A stretch of 33,205 nucleotides of DNA from an uncultured Lachnospiraceae bacterium (GCA_902801585.1 CADCIU010000031.1:1-33205), one strand, 5' to 3'. Numbered from the stretch's first letter, positions 8,675 through 17,425 are shown. Program-made: numbers and translations. Notes: a model not told the origin generated them from the sequence alone.

Positions 8675-9205
8675 ATGGAAATAGAAAGAAAATGGATGGT
8701 GGACGGATGGCTTCCCGAGCAGCTGGACTATCCGATGATCTATGAACAGAAAATGCGGCAGGGATATATCAGTGTCCGCCCGACTGTCCGCATTCGGGAA
8801 GAGGCGATGACCGGCGGAGAAACCGAATATATCCTCTGTTTCAAATCCGGTGCCGGCCTTGTCCGCAAAGAAATTGAGATGAACATCACAGAAGATAAAT
8901 TCCGCGATCTGGAGGATCTCATCGGCTTTCCGTTGATTCCGAAAGTGCGGCGCACCTATCAGCTGCCGGACGGATGCAAGTTGGAAGTCAATCATGTGGA
9001 TGAGGGTCTTCCCACAGAATTCTGGTATGCCGAGATCGAATATAAGACGGTGGAACTTGCCAATTCCTGGGACGCCGAAATGCTCTCTCCTCATCTGAAA
9101 GCATATTTGAATGACGACGTCACAGAACAGCCGGGACAGACGATGGGTGCCTATTGGATCGCCACCAGACTCTGCATCGGGTCGGAATTTGGAACTTCAG
9201 TTTAA
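8675..9205 (+). CDS. CYTH domain protein (triphosphate tunnel metalloenzyme family)
   Basis: The start is set at 8675, where GGAGG lies 6-8 bases upstream and the protein opens with MEIERKW, the ExExK signature of CYTH proteins (E2, E4, K6). An ATG 12 bases earlier lies before that site. The 176-residue product has further charged strands typical of the tunnel fold: VRIRE, KEIEMNI, KLEVNHVDE and AEIEYKTVE. Members hydrolyse inorganic triphosphate or related compounds with a divalent metal; small bacterial forms are usually triphosphatases. The gene ends 8 bases from the stop of the convergent gene. Confidence 0.88.
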   Translation: MEIERKWMVDGWLPEQLDYPMIYEQKMRQGYISVRPTVRIREEAMTGGETEYILCFKSGAGLVRKEIEMNITEDKFRDLEDLIGFPLIPKVRRTYQLPDGCKLEVNHVDEGLPTEFWYAEIEYKTVELANSWDAEMLSPHLKAYLNDDVTEQPGQTMGAYWIATRLCIGSEFGTSV

Positions 9206-9237
9206 AAAGTCTTTCATTTTATAAAGTCTTTCATATT
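9206..9237. repeat. Tandem duplication across the stop codon of the convergent gene
   Basis: AAAGTCTTTCAT recurs with a 17-base period. The second copy encodes the end of the minus-strand gene (KDF then the stop), and the first copy lies just outside, so the duplication touches the 3' ends of both convergent genes. Confidence 0.75.
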
Positions 9238-9804
9238 GATCATAGCGATCTCTCCGTTTTCATCCAGGAGATCCACTTCTCCGTTCTTTCCCCAGGAATA
9301 GAGCTCCAGTGCGTCTCCCGTTTCCAGGCAGAACAGGACAGAGTCGATAAATTCCGACTGTTTGCGGAATCTCTCCTCAAATCCTTCCGCGATCTCGGGA
9401 TAATCCTCTGTCACCTGCACTTCAATGAAGACGATCGATGTTCCCAGTACTCTCGAGAAAAGGCGGTCCAACGTATTGTACGTCACTTCTTCCCGGATCG
9501 CTTCGAGAGGGATCCTGTTGACAGACAAGCGGAAGACCGATTGATCCTGCATAAACATTTCCAGCCTTGTACCATCCGTAAAGAGTATGATCAGCGGACT
9601 CGACAGCGCTGCAAATGCAGGGATCATGACGTCTTCATCCGGATTTTCCCACTCAGGCAGCTGTACATCAGAATAGTCAAGGAGCCTGAACCCGTAGATC
9701 ACTTTATTTTCCAGATTCATATGCACCAGCGCATGCCGGAGTTCTTCAGCGCCGATATATACAGGTGCATCCCAATCGTCGAGCGTAAACACTTTCTTAT
9801 CCAT
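9214..9804 (-). CDS. Hypothetical protein, no recognised family
   Basis: This 196-residue soluble, acidic protein has no signal peptide or membrane helix. It alternates beta-rich stretches (SPLIILFTDGTRLEMF, TSIVFIEVQV) with an amphipathic helical segment near residues 140-160. I do not recognise it. The start ATG at 9804 has GGAGGGCGACGGTCA upstream, which is a good ribosome site. It converges with the CYTH gene with 8 bases between stops, and the leader holds a 12-bp repeat cluster. Confidence 0.72.
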   Translation of the reverse strand: MDKKVFTLDDWDAPVYIGAEELRHALVHMNLENKVIYGFRLLDYSDVQLPEWENPDEDVMIPAFAALSSPLIILFTDGTRLEMFMQDQSVFRLSVNRIPLEAIREEVTYNTLDRLFSRVLGTSIVFIEVQVTEDYPEIAEGFEERFRKQSEFIDSVLFCLETGDALELYSWGKNGEVDLLDENGEIAMINMKDFIK

Positions 9805-9822
9805 TGACCGTCGCCCTCCATA

Positions 9823-9871
9823 TACAAAATCTCTTATGAAATTCCTAATGAAACTCCTTATTAAATTCCCT
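9823..9871. repeat. Four degenerate 12-13-bp tandem repeats
   Basis: On the minus strand the units read AGGGAATTTAATA, AGGAGTTTCATT, AGGAATTTCATA and AGAGATTTTGTA. They fill most of the spacer between two minus-strand genes. Each unit has an AGGA-like core, but the real ribosome site of the downstream gene lies after the array. Confidence 0.75.
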
Positions 9872-9887
9872 ATAAATGATTCGATGC

Positions 9888-10400
9888 CTATCTGTATCTC
9901 GCAGCTCTTTCGATCAAATCCATTCGGTCAAAGGCTTTGGGGATCACAAGCTCTGAACTCACATTGCCGGTTGTTGTCTCCTGAATATTGCCTTTCACTA
10001 TATATTTGCCTTTCGTCTCTTCCACTTTCTTGATCTGTGTAGCTTTATAAACATTCTCTTTCATTTCTCCGGGCGTCGTGTCCGTGATCTTGTGATACTC
10101 CACGGATTTCTTCCCTGCCAGAACGTAGCAGTTCTTTAAAGAGCTCTTCTTAAAGGACCTCAGCATCCAGGCCGTGGGAAAAACAAACAGTGACGGCACG
10201 ACATAACACACGTTAACAAGTAAAAACAGTGTCTTGAGCCATGTCGGATAAGATGCAAACTGTGTCATCCCTCCTGTGTTGATGATCGCGATCTCTAATA
10301 CTCCGAAGACCATAGCCGGCATGGAGCAATTGATCAGAATCTGATAGATCCTTCCCGCTCCTCCATAAAACACATCAAAATTAAATTTCAGCTTTTCCAT
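9888..10400 (-). CDS. Small membrane protein with two helices, unknown family
   Basis: The start is placed at 10400, with GGGAGGAG nine bases upstream; the frame is open for 42 codons more, but that part is rich in basic residues and overlaps the promoter. The 170-residue product has two hydrophobic segments, at about residues 18-38 and 50-78, and then a polar C-terminal part of about 90 residues with VYKATQIKKVEETKGKYIVK. I do not recognise the family. It appears to be a single-gene transcript. Confidence 0.7.
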   Translation of the reverse strand: MEKLKFNFDVFYGGAGRIYQILINCSMPAMVFGVLEIAIINTGGMTQFASYPTWLKTLFLLVNVCYVVPSLFVFPTAWMLRSFKKSSLKNCYVLAGKKSVEYHKITDTTPGEMKENVYKATQIKKVEETKGKYIVKGNIQETTTGNVSSELVIPKAFDRMDLIERAARYR

Positions 10401-10454
10401 ATCCGCTCCTCCCATTCCGTCACGGGAATTTCTTGCGTTGTCCCCGATGCTCCG

Positions 10455-10483
10455 ATTATAACATTTGTCACATGCGGTGAAAA
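10455..10483 (-). promoter_or_regulatory. Promoter of the small membrane protein gene
   Basis: On the minus strand TTTTCA (10483-10478), a 17-base spacer and a perfect TATAAT (10460-10455) lie about 55 bases before the start codon. Confidence 0.6.
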
Positions 10484-10586
10484 GGAAGAGTTTTTTCGGC
10501 ACGGAGGCTATAAAAAACCACCGCATAAAAATGATTTCTTGGGATGGCAGCCTTTTATTGGAAAGGGATAGATGGTCCGGTGAATA

Positions 10587-10635
10587 AACAAAAACCAGGC
10601 TTCATATGTGGAAATGAAAGAGCCTGGTTTTTGTT
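10587..10635. terminator. Perfect 15-bp stem-loop, bidirectional terminator-like
   Basis: AACAAAAACCAGGCT and its exact complement AGCCTGGTTTTTGTT enclose a 19-base loop. The A/T-rich stem ends give a T run on either strand. On the minus strand it would stop read-through from the glycerol operon; on the plus strand it would insulate the candidate RNA from upstream. Confidence 0.7.
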
Positions 10636-10671
10636 ATTCCCGAATATTAAATGGGGATGCCCGTCCGGTGT

Positions 10672-10945
10672 AAGGAATCAGCCTGAGCGGGTGCGGCATG
10701 CCCCTAGTAAGCTGCTTTGAATGAGCGGCCGGATGAACCTGATCCTTCCCGAGCTGAGGAGGGAATGAGGGCTGCAGGTCCTGCAGCCCGAAAGCCCACA
10801 TGTTTGAGACGTCCGGTCATCAGAGCGGACGTCGAGTTTGGAAATGCGGTTCCCTCCGAAGCGAGGGAAGGATCTGTGTGAATCCCCGCGAATTCAACGC
10901 AATTTAATAGGGGCATGCCGCACCCGTTCAGGATAATGAATCCTT
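10672..10945 (+). ncRNA. Candidate structured noncoding RNA: long rod with repeated tandem G.A pairs
   Basis: The two halves pair almost end to end. The outer helix is 25 bp (10682-10706 with 10908-10932, one G.U). A mixed stretch and a helix at 10717-10728 with 10886-10897 follow, then GGAT/ATCC, then an inner 25-pair helix (10741-10765 with 10850-10874). The tip holds two hairpins: 9 bp (10769-10777/10781-10789) and 8 bp (10808-10815/10826-10833). The mismatches are not random: GA faces GA at 10723/10890, 10735/10880, 10751/10863, 10756/10858 and at the base of the second hairpin. That gives sheared G.A pairs in plus-strand RNA but only U.C mismatches on the other strand, so plus is the likely sense strand. 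No family is recognised. The alternative is a MITE-like DNA element; GAATC flanks both ends (10675-10679, 10938-10942). No convincing promoter is seen. Confidence 0.55.
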
Positions 10946-10966
10946 CCACTTAGTGCGGCAGCCCCT
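10909..10966. terminator. Terminator-like stem between the candidate RNA and the glycerol operon
   Basis: AGGGGCATGCCGCAC (10909-10923) pairs with GTGCGGCAGCCCCT (10953-10966) with one bulged base. On the plus strand TTTAT follows; on the minus strand the stem lies soon after the DUF1667 stop and is followed by TATTAAATT. The left arm is also the 3' arm of the outer helix of the candidate RNA, so the two structures exclude each other. Confidence 0.5.
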
Positions 10967-10982
10967 TTATAAATCTGCTGTA

Positions 10983-11348
10983 TTATGCGATCTCGCAGTT
11001 CTTCGTCACAATGACATCCACACCGGTGCCGCATACATCTTTGATGACGACATCACCGATCTTCAAAGGAGCCTGTGCGCGGACTTTGTTGATCTCGTCC
11101 ATGCACTGGAAGATCTTGTCCTTCGGAATGTTTGCATTCGTCTTGACGCTGGTCCTCTCCTTGGCACCGCCTACGACCACGACTGTGGAAGTGACTGTGC
11201 GCTCCGGATGTGTGACTTCCTGGCGGGCATATTTGTCACCGATCGGGCAGGTATTGCCTGCTACGCTGAAGACTTCCTCGCCCTCGAACTCAACTGTGAT
11301 CTGGCAGCCCATGGGGCAGCCGATACATGTAAGATTTCTCTTTTCCAT
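10983..11348 (-). CDS. DUF1667 protein, third member of the glycerol-3-phosphate dehydrogenase module
   Basis: The 121-residue protein carries the family cysteines CIGCPMGC (C8, C11, C15) and GNTCPIGDKYARQE (C34), which look like a metal or iron-sulfur site. In many Clostridia, Thermotogae and spirochaetes this gene follows the same two flavoprotein genes, and it is taken as an accessory or electron-transfer subunit; its exact role is not established. GGAGGCAGAAT precedes the ATG. It follows the oxidoreductase gene by 16 bases and is the last gene of the operon. Confidence 0.9.
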   Translation of the reverse strand: MEKRNLTCIGCPMGCQITVEFEGEEVFSVAGNTCPIGDKYARQEVTHPERTVTSTVVVVGGAKERTSVKTNANIPKDKIFQCMDEINKVRAQAPLKIGDVVIKDVCGTGVDVIVTKNCEIA

Positions 11349-11364
11349 ATTCTGCCTCCTACCC

Positions 11365-12633
11365 TTATTCTGCTTCGATCTTGATGGTGATGGTCTTCAG
11401 ATCCGGCTTCTCTGCGATCTTCTTCTTCTGAAGGATGACCTGCTCCATCTCACCGGGAGCCATGATCCTCTTCTTCTTGTGCATCACGCGCTCGTCGTCA
11501 AAATAGACACTCACATAGGAATCTTTGAACACGGCGCCGACACGGAAACGAACGGTCAAGAGATCGTCCATTCTCTCAGGATTGATCGTGCAGGGAACAG
11601 TATAGCGTGCGCCCTCAACAGCCTTGAGCTGGATGGTTCTGCCGCCTTCCTGGTCCTTGCAGCCGTTCTGCACATACTTGGCTGCGTTCTCGCCTGCGCG
11701 GGTCGCTTCCTCAGATACATAGTCAACCAGGTCATGCACATGCAGGACATTGCCGCATGCGAACACGCCGGGGATGCTGGTCTCGAGGATCTCATTGACA
11801 ACAGGTCCGCTGGTCACAGGGTTGATCGAGACGCCTGCGTTCCTGGACAGCTCGTTCTCAGGGATCAGGCCTGTGGACAGAAGCAGTGTGTCGCAGGTAT
11901 ATCTCTCTTCTGTTCCGGGGATCGGCTTCATGTCGGGGCCGACCTCTGCGATGGTGACCGCACTCACGCGCTCCTTGCCCTCGATATCCACGACAGTGTG
12001 GGAGAGCTTGAGCGGAATGCCGTAGTCATCCAGGCACTGGACGATATTTCTCTTCAGACCGCCGGAGAAAGGCATCAGCTCTGCGACGACCTTGACGATC
12101 GCGCCTTCAAAGGTCATACGTCTTGCCATGATCAGTCCGATATCGCCGGAACCCAGGATGACGACTTCACGACCGGGCATATAGCCTTCCATGTTGACCA
12201 GTCTCTGTGCAGTACCTGCGCTGTAAATGCCTGCGGGACGATATCCGGGAATGTTCAGGGCGCCTCTGGGCCTCTCTCTGCATCCCATGGCCAGGATCAC
12301 GGCGCCTGCCTTGATCTGGAACATACCGTCTGTGCGGTTCATAGCTGTGACTGTCTTGTCTTCGGAGATATCCATGACCATGGTGTCGAGCTTGTACTCG
12401 ATGCCCAGATCATAGACCTGCTCGATAAAGCGGTATGCATACTCGGGACCTGTCAGCTCTTCTTTAAATGTGTGAAGGCCGAATCCGTTGTGGATACACT
12501 GGTTCAGAATACCGCCGAGCTCTTTGTCACGCTCAATGATCAGAATACTGTCTGTTCCTGCCTTCTTGGCAGCTACAGCGGCAGCAAGGCCTGCGGGGCC
12601 TCCGCCGACGATTACGATATCATAAGATGTCAT
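11365..12633 (-). CDS. FAD/NAD(P)-dependent pyridine nucleotide-disulfide-type oxidoreductase of the glycerol module
   Basis: The 422-residue protein starts with an FAD-binding Rossmann motif (IVIVGGGPAGLAAAV, residues 6-20) and has a second dinucleotide motif, VVILGSGDIGLIMARR, in the middle for NAD(P)H. It lacks the CxxxxC redox pair of true disulfide reductases. Its ATG overlaps the stop of the preceding gene by four bases (ATGA), so translation is coupled. The gene order suggests that it passes electrons from the glycerol-3-phosphate dehydrogenase flavoprotein to NAD(P), or the reverse. The family is certain; the electron route is inferred. Confidence 0.92.
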   Translation of the reverse strand: MTSYDIVIVGGGPAGLAAAVAAKKAGTDSILIIERDKELGGILNQCIHNGFGLHTFKEELTGPEYAYRFIEQVYDLGIEYKLDTMVMDISEDKTVTAMNRTDGMFQIKAGAVILAMGCRERPRGALNIPGYRPAGIYSAGTAQRLVNMEGYMPGREVVILGSGDIGLIMARRMTFEGAIVKVVAELMPFSGGLKRNIVQCLDDYGIPLKLSHTVVDIEGKERVSAVTIAEVGPDMKPIPGTEERYTCDTLLLSTGLIPENELSRNAGVSINPVTSGPVVNEILETSIPGVFACGNVLHVHDLVDYVSEEATRAGENAAKYVQNGCKDQEGGRTIQLKAVEGARYTVPCTINPERMDDLLTVRFRVGAVFKDSYVSVYFDDERVMHKKKRIMAPGEMEQVILQKKKIAEKPDLKTITIKIEAE

Positions 12634-14090
12634 GCTTCTACCCCCTTTGTTCTCTCGATCACAAGCTTGGAGTCTCCGCCGAGCTTGGTGATCTCAGTGA
12701 GAGGAAGACCCAGCTCACGGTTGATGATCTCCATGGTACGAGGTGAGCAGAAACCGGCCTGGCAGCGTCCCATGCCTGCTCTTGTCCTGCGCTTCACGCC
12801 GTCGAGGGAGCGTGCGCCGAGCGGTCTGTGGATCGCATCGATGATCTCGCCTTCCGTGACGGATTCGCAGCGGCAGATGATACGGCCGTATGCAGGGTTC
12901 TTCTTAATAAGCTCGTTTCTCTCTTCGATGGAAAGATCTGCGGGATTGAGGATACCCTTGCGGGTTCCGATCCAGTCTTCCTTCTCCTCGGCACCCAGTT
13001 TCTCCTTCATCATCTGGCCGATGTACTCGCCGATCGCCGGGCTGGATGTAAGTCCGGGGGACTCAATGCCTGCACAGTCGATGAAGTGAGGAGCATCCTC
13101 AACCTCGCCCAGAATAAATTCATGGTGATCCTCGTGTGCACGAAGGCCTGCGAAGGATGTGATGACCTGGCGGATCGGCAGGTTGCGCACATGGTCGCCC
13201 GCCTTAGCGATCAGGTCAGCGATGCCTGCTGCCGTCGTGTTGTTTCCTTCTTTGTTCTCAATGTCCACAGCGGTAGGACCGACGATCAGGTTGCCGTGAA
13301 TGGTAGGGGATACCAATACGCCCTTGCCGAGCTTAGTGGGCTGCGGGAAGATGGTGTGGGACACGTGGTTTCCGACTGTCTTGTCGAGCAGGCAGTAGTC
13401 ACCGCGCCTGGGCGTGATATGGATCTTGTTCTCGGAGACCATATTGTGGAAATAGTCAGCGTATACACCTGCTGCATTGATCACATAGCGGGTCTTATAC
13501 TCGCCGTTGTTGGTGCGGATCTTCCAGATCGGCTGGCCGCACTTCTTGCAGGTATCAGGTGTGAGCTTCTCAACCTTAGTGTTGAAGAAGAAGTCTACGC
13601 CGTTCACGTTGGCGTTCTCTGCCATTGCGATATTGAGCATGAAAGGACAGATAATGCCGCTTGTGGGTGCATACAGAGCTGCAACGACTTTGTCGGAAAG
13701 ATTAGGCTCGATCTCGAGACACTCTTCTCTGTTCAGGATCTTCAAATCCTTAACGCCATTGGCAACACCTCTGTCGTAGAGGTCCTTAAGTCCATCCTTC
13801 TCGGACTCGTGGATACAGACTACCATGGCACCGTTTCTCTTAAACGGGATGTCGAGATCTTCGGCAAGATCTCCCATCATTTCATTTCCGCGCACGTTGA
13901 ACCGTGCCATCAGGGAACCTTCTGCTGCATCGAAACCGGCGTGTACGATCGCACTGTTCGCCTTAGATGTGCCGCAGCAAACATCTTCTTCTTTATCCAG
14001 CACACAGACATTGAGTTTGTAGCGGGACAATTCTCTGGCCACCGCAGAACCTGTGACGCCGGCTCCGATGATAATTACATCGTATAACAC
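12630..14090 (-). CDS. glpA: Glycerol-3-phosphate dehydrogenase-like FAD flavoprotein with C-terminal [2Fe-2S] domain
   Basis: The 486-residue protein uses a GTG start with AAAGGAG eight bases upstream. It has an N-terminal FAD site (DVIIIGAGVTGSAVARELS) of the DAO/GlpD fold and a C-terminal BFD-like cluster domain with CRC (C406, C408) and CQAGFC (C443, C448). It would oxidise glycerol 3-phosphate to dihydroxyacetone phosphate at the membrane or in the cytoplasm, feeding glycolysis. The cluster domain resembles that of anaerobic GlpA. No glpB or glpC gene is present; the partner genes are the NAD-type flavoprotein and DUF1667. A 2-hydroxyacid such as 2-hydroxyglutarate is a family alternative, but the glycerol context argues against it. 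Confidence 0.88.
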   Translation of the reverse strand: MLYDVIIIGAGVTGSAVARELSRYKLNVCVLDKEEDVCCGTSKANSAIVHAGFDAAEGSLMARFNVRGNEMMGDLAEDLDIPFKRNGAMVVCIHESEKDGLKDLYDRGVANGVKDLKILNREECLEIEPNLSDKVVAALYAPTSGIICPFMLNIAMAENANVNGVDFFFNTKVEKLTPDTCKKCGQPIWKIRTNNGEYKTRYVINAAGVYADYFHNMVSENKIHITPRRGDYCLLDKTVGNHVSHTIFPQPTKLGKGVLVSPTIHGNLIVGPTAVDIENKEGNNTTAAGIADLIAKAGDHVRNLPIRQVITSFAGLRAHEDHHEFILGEVEDAPHFIDCAGIESPGLTSSPAIGEYIGQMMKEKLGAEEKEDWIGTRKGILNPADLSIEERNELIKKNPAYGRIICRCESVTEGEIIDAIHRPLGARSLDGVKRRTRAGMGRCQAGFCSPRTMEIINRELGLPLTEITKLGGDSKLVIERTKGVEA

Positions 14091-14130
14091 GAACTCATCT
14101 CCTTTCTAGTAACTATTAACCATGATGCCA

Positions 14131-14164
14131 AAAGGAGCGGAAAATCAAGACCCACCGCTCCTTT
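14131..14164 (-). promoter_or_regulatory. Intercistronic hairpin ahead of the dehydrogenase gene, possible GlpP target
   Basis: On the minus strand AAAGGAGCGG and CCGCTCCTTT form a perfect 10-bp stem with a 14-base loop, ending in TTTT. It lies 40 bases before the GTG start. In Bacillus subtilis GlpP prevents termination at leader hairpins of glpFK and glpD, so a similar role is plausible here. The T run is short, and the stem may instead set mRNA stability. Confidence 0.5.
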
Positions 14165-14237
14165 CTGTAAACTCATCTAACTACCAATAAAATCCGCTAT
14201 TCAGTTAGCTAAGATGCAATCCTCATGCACGCTGATA

Positions 14238-14969
14238 TTATACAAGCGCTACAGGAGGCATCTTCGCGATCGCCATATAGACGAACGAAGCTACAATTGC
14301 TGCGCAGATCGGAGCAACAACCGGAATCCATCCATAGCCCCAGTTGGGATCCTTCTTGCCGTGGTTAGGTGCAAGCAGCTGATAAGCAAAACGAGGAGCT
14401 GCATCTCTTGCTGCATTCATAGCATAACCGGTAAGACCGCCGAAGGAAGCGCCGCATGCAAGGATGACGCCGTAAACGAGGAACCATGAAACACCGCTGT
14501 CGCCGCAGTTTCCGGGGATCGAAGCAAGAGTGAAGACCAGAACGAATGTTGCAACGAACTCAGACAGGAAGTTCATCGCTACGTTCGGGATCGCAGGAGC
14601 TGTGCAGAAGCAGCCGCGGATGGTGTTGTCATCCTGCGTTGCCTTGATCTGATCACTGTAGAGCAGGATCAGGATCGCTGCGCCGACAAAGCCGCCCAAC
14701 ATCTGAGCTACGATATATCCGGGAACAAATTTAGGATTAATACCACCTCTGAGAGCCGCGCCAATGGTAACTGCCGGATTGAAGTGAGCACCGCTCATTG
14801 AGCCGAACGAAAATGCGGGAACCATGACTGCCATAGCCCAGCCGATCAGGATGTGGACGACGCCGCTTCCCTTCATTCCGGATCCATCCAAGTTTACAGT
14901 GCAGCATACGCCGTCACCGAGAAGAACCAACATTGCTGTTCCCATAAATTCTGCAATATAAGGCTGCAT
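14238..14969 (-). CDS. glpF: Glycerol facilitator (aquaglyceroporin)
   Basis: The 243-residue protein has six membrane helices and the first pore motif HFNPAVTIG (N64-P65-A66). The second pore motif is NAARDAAPR, with N185-A186-A187 in place of NPA; Arg188 and Asp189, which mark the glycerol-type pore, are kept. It lets glycerol, and perhaps dihydroxyacetone or water, cross the cytoplasmic membrane. AAAGGGG precedes the ATG by seven bases. The gene lies between glpK and the dehydrogenase in the operon. Confidence 0.95.
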   Translation of the reverse strand: MQPYIAEFMGTAMLVLLGDGVCCTVNLDGSGMKGSGVVHILIGWAMAVMVPAFSFGSMSGAHFNPAVTIGAALRGGINPKFVPGYIVAQMLGGFVGAAILILLYSDQIKATQDDNTIRGCFCTAPAIPNVAMNFLSEFVATFVLVFTLASIPGNCGDSGVSWFLVYGVILACGASFGGLTGYAMNAARDAAPRFAYQLLAPNHGKKDPNWGYGWIPVVAPICAAIVASFVYMAIAKMPPVALV

Positions 14970-15032
14970 AATTTTACCCCTTTCTTAAAAACACAAATTA
15001 TTTGGCCTGATATCATTCAGCATATTACTGAA

Positions 15033-15069
15033 CCGGACATGCGGGCATTTCCCCTGGCCCGCATGCCGG
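15033..15069 (-). promoter_or_regulatory. GC-rich intercistronic hairpin between glpK and glpF
   Basis: CATGCGGGC (15038-15046) and GCCCGCATG (15057-15065) pair perfectly around a 10-base loop, and the stem extends by CCGG/CCGG with one bulged base. No T run follows, so a role in mRNA processing or stability is more likely than termination. The arm CCGGCATGCGGG recurs just upstream of glpK. Confidence 0.6.
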
Positions 15070-15149
15070 CGATATCCATGATTGAAACATGTCAAGTCGT
15101 GCACAGCACGGCTTTACTCAATGTCCGCTTCGTTCTGCGGATGCTGCCC

Positions 15150-16703
<1,554 letters not shown>

Positions 16704-17282
16704 TTACATGAACCAAACGTCAGGACTTGTTGTGGAAATTGCTGCCGCACCGCTTGACAGCGCGTTCATGACATCCTCTTTCTCCTGGATCAGTCCGCCG
16801 CAGATCACAGGGACCCTGCTCATGGAGCAGATCTTCCTGATCATCTTGGGAACGATGATCCCGGGAAGGATCTCAATCATATCCGGCTGTGTCTCGCGAT
16901 TTTGATGCGACTGCCGCTCAATATTGATAAGAGCCATGCTGTCCAGCACAAAATAGCGAAGTACAGTGGCGAGACCGATCTCCTTTGCATGTGAGATCAG
17001 GTTGCCCTTCGTGGTGATGATGCCGTCGGCTTTGGTGTATTTGCGGATAAAGTCTGTTGAAATATCCTTAGGGCTCAGTCCCGTAATCAGATCCATATGG
17101 ACCATGGCAGTCTTACCCGCTTCCTTCACCTTCGCTACAATATCAGCTATAGTGCAGATGTCTCCGTAGAGAATGAAAACTGCATCTACCTCTGATTTCA
17201 AACACATTTCCAGTCCGGTATCATCCTTGATCGCAGCAACAATAGGCGCCGCCTCAATTGTTTCAACAAATTCTCTTCCCAT
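16704..17282 (-). CDS. glpP: Glycerol-3-phosphate responsive antiterminator
   Basis: The 192-residue protein matches GlpP along its length: PIVAAIKDD near residue 13, FILYGDICTI, VHMDLITGLSPKD, DGIITTKGNLISHAKEIG, and a C-terminal VPVICGGLIQEKEDV. The fold is a TIM-barrel-like domain related to glycerophosphodiesterases. In B. subtilis it binds glycerol 3-phosphate and lets polymerase pass leader terminators of glycerol genes. It is the first full gene of the operon, 54 bases ahead of glpK, and its start overlaps a 30-codon upstream frame. Confidence 0.95.
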   Translation of the reverse strand: MGREFVETIEAAPIVAAIKDDTGLEMCLKSEVDAVFILYGDICTIADIVAKVKEAGKTAMVHMDLITGLSPKDISTDFIRKYTKADGIITTKGNLISHAKEIGLATVLRYFVLDSMALINIERQSHQNRETQPDMIEILPGIIVPKMIRKICSMSRVPVICGGLIQEKEDVMNALSSGAAAISTTSPDVWFM

Positions 17283-17355
17283 TTAGTTCCTCGCTTGCAT
17301 AAAAAAAAGAAAACACGACAATAGCGACAGGATCCCCAGTCCCAATTACTGCCAT
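17263..17355 (-). CDS. Possible 30-residue leader peptide overlapping the glpP start
   Basis: An ATG at 17355 with GAGAGGAGAGAAT directly upstream opens MAVIGTGDPVAIVVFSFFYA and runs ten residues further, stopping 20 bases inside glpP in another frame. It has a better ribosome site than glpP itself, whose upstream bases CGAGGAACTAA are also usable. An eight-T run lies within it. It could couple translation of glpP to leader translation, or be a chance frame. No homologue is known to me. Confidence 0.4.
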   Translation of the reverse strand: MAVIGTGDPVAIVVFSFFYASEELNGKRIC

Positions 17356-17396
17356 ATTCTCTCCTCTCCAGGCAAAGCTTTATTTAACTTGAACTT

Positions 17397-17425
17397 ATAA
17401 TACCACCAACTTGTCTATTATGCAA
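17397..17425 (-). promoter_or_regulatory. Probable promoter of the glycerol operon
   Basis: On the minus strand TTGCAT (17425-17420), a 17-base spacer and TATTAT (17402-17397) lie about 115 bases before glpP, in an AT-rich stretch. Transcription would start near 17390 and include the leader peptide frame and the T8 run. No clear catabolite element is seen. Confidence 0.5.

Noticed and set aside
10704..10949. Open frame of 81 codons on the minus strand inside the folded element
   Set aside because: It is built entirely from the inverted-repeat arms and hairpins; no ribosome site is seen. The base-pairing explains the sequence better than coding does.
11011..13089. Open frame of 692 codons on the plus strand opposite the glycerol operon
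   Set aside because: It lies antisense to well-identified FAD oxidoreductase, DUF1667 and dehydrogenase genes. It reflects avoidance of TTA, CTA and TCA codons in those strongly biased genes. Its product is low-complexity and unlike any known fold.
12828..14087. Open frame of 419 codons on the plus strand opposite the dehydrogenase gene
   Set aside because: Antisense shadow of the GlpA-like gene; no ribosome site and no recognisable motif.
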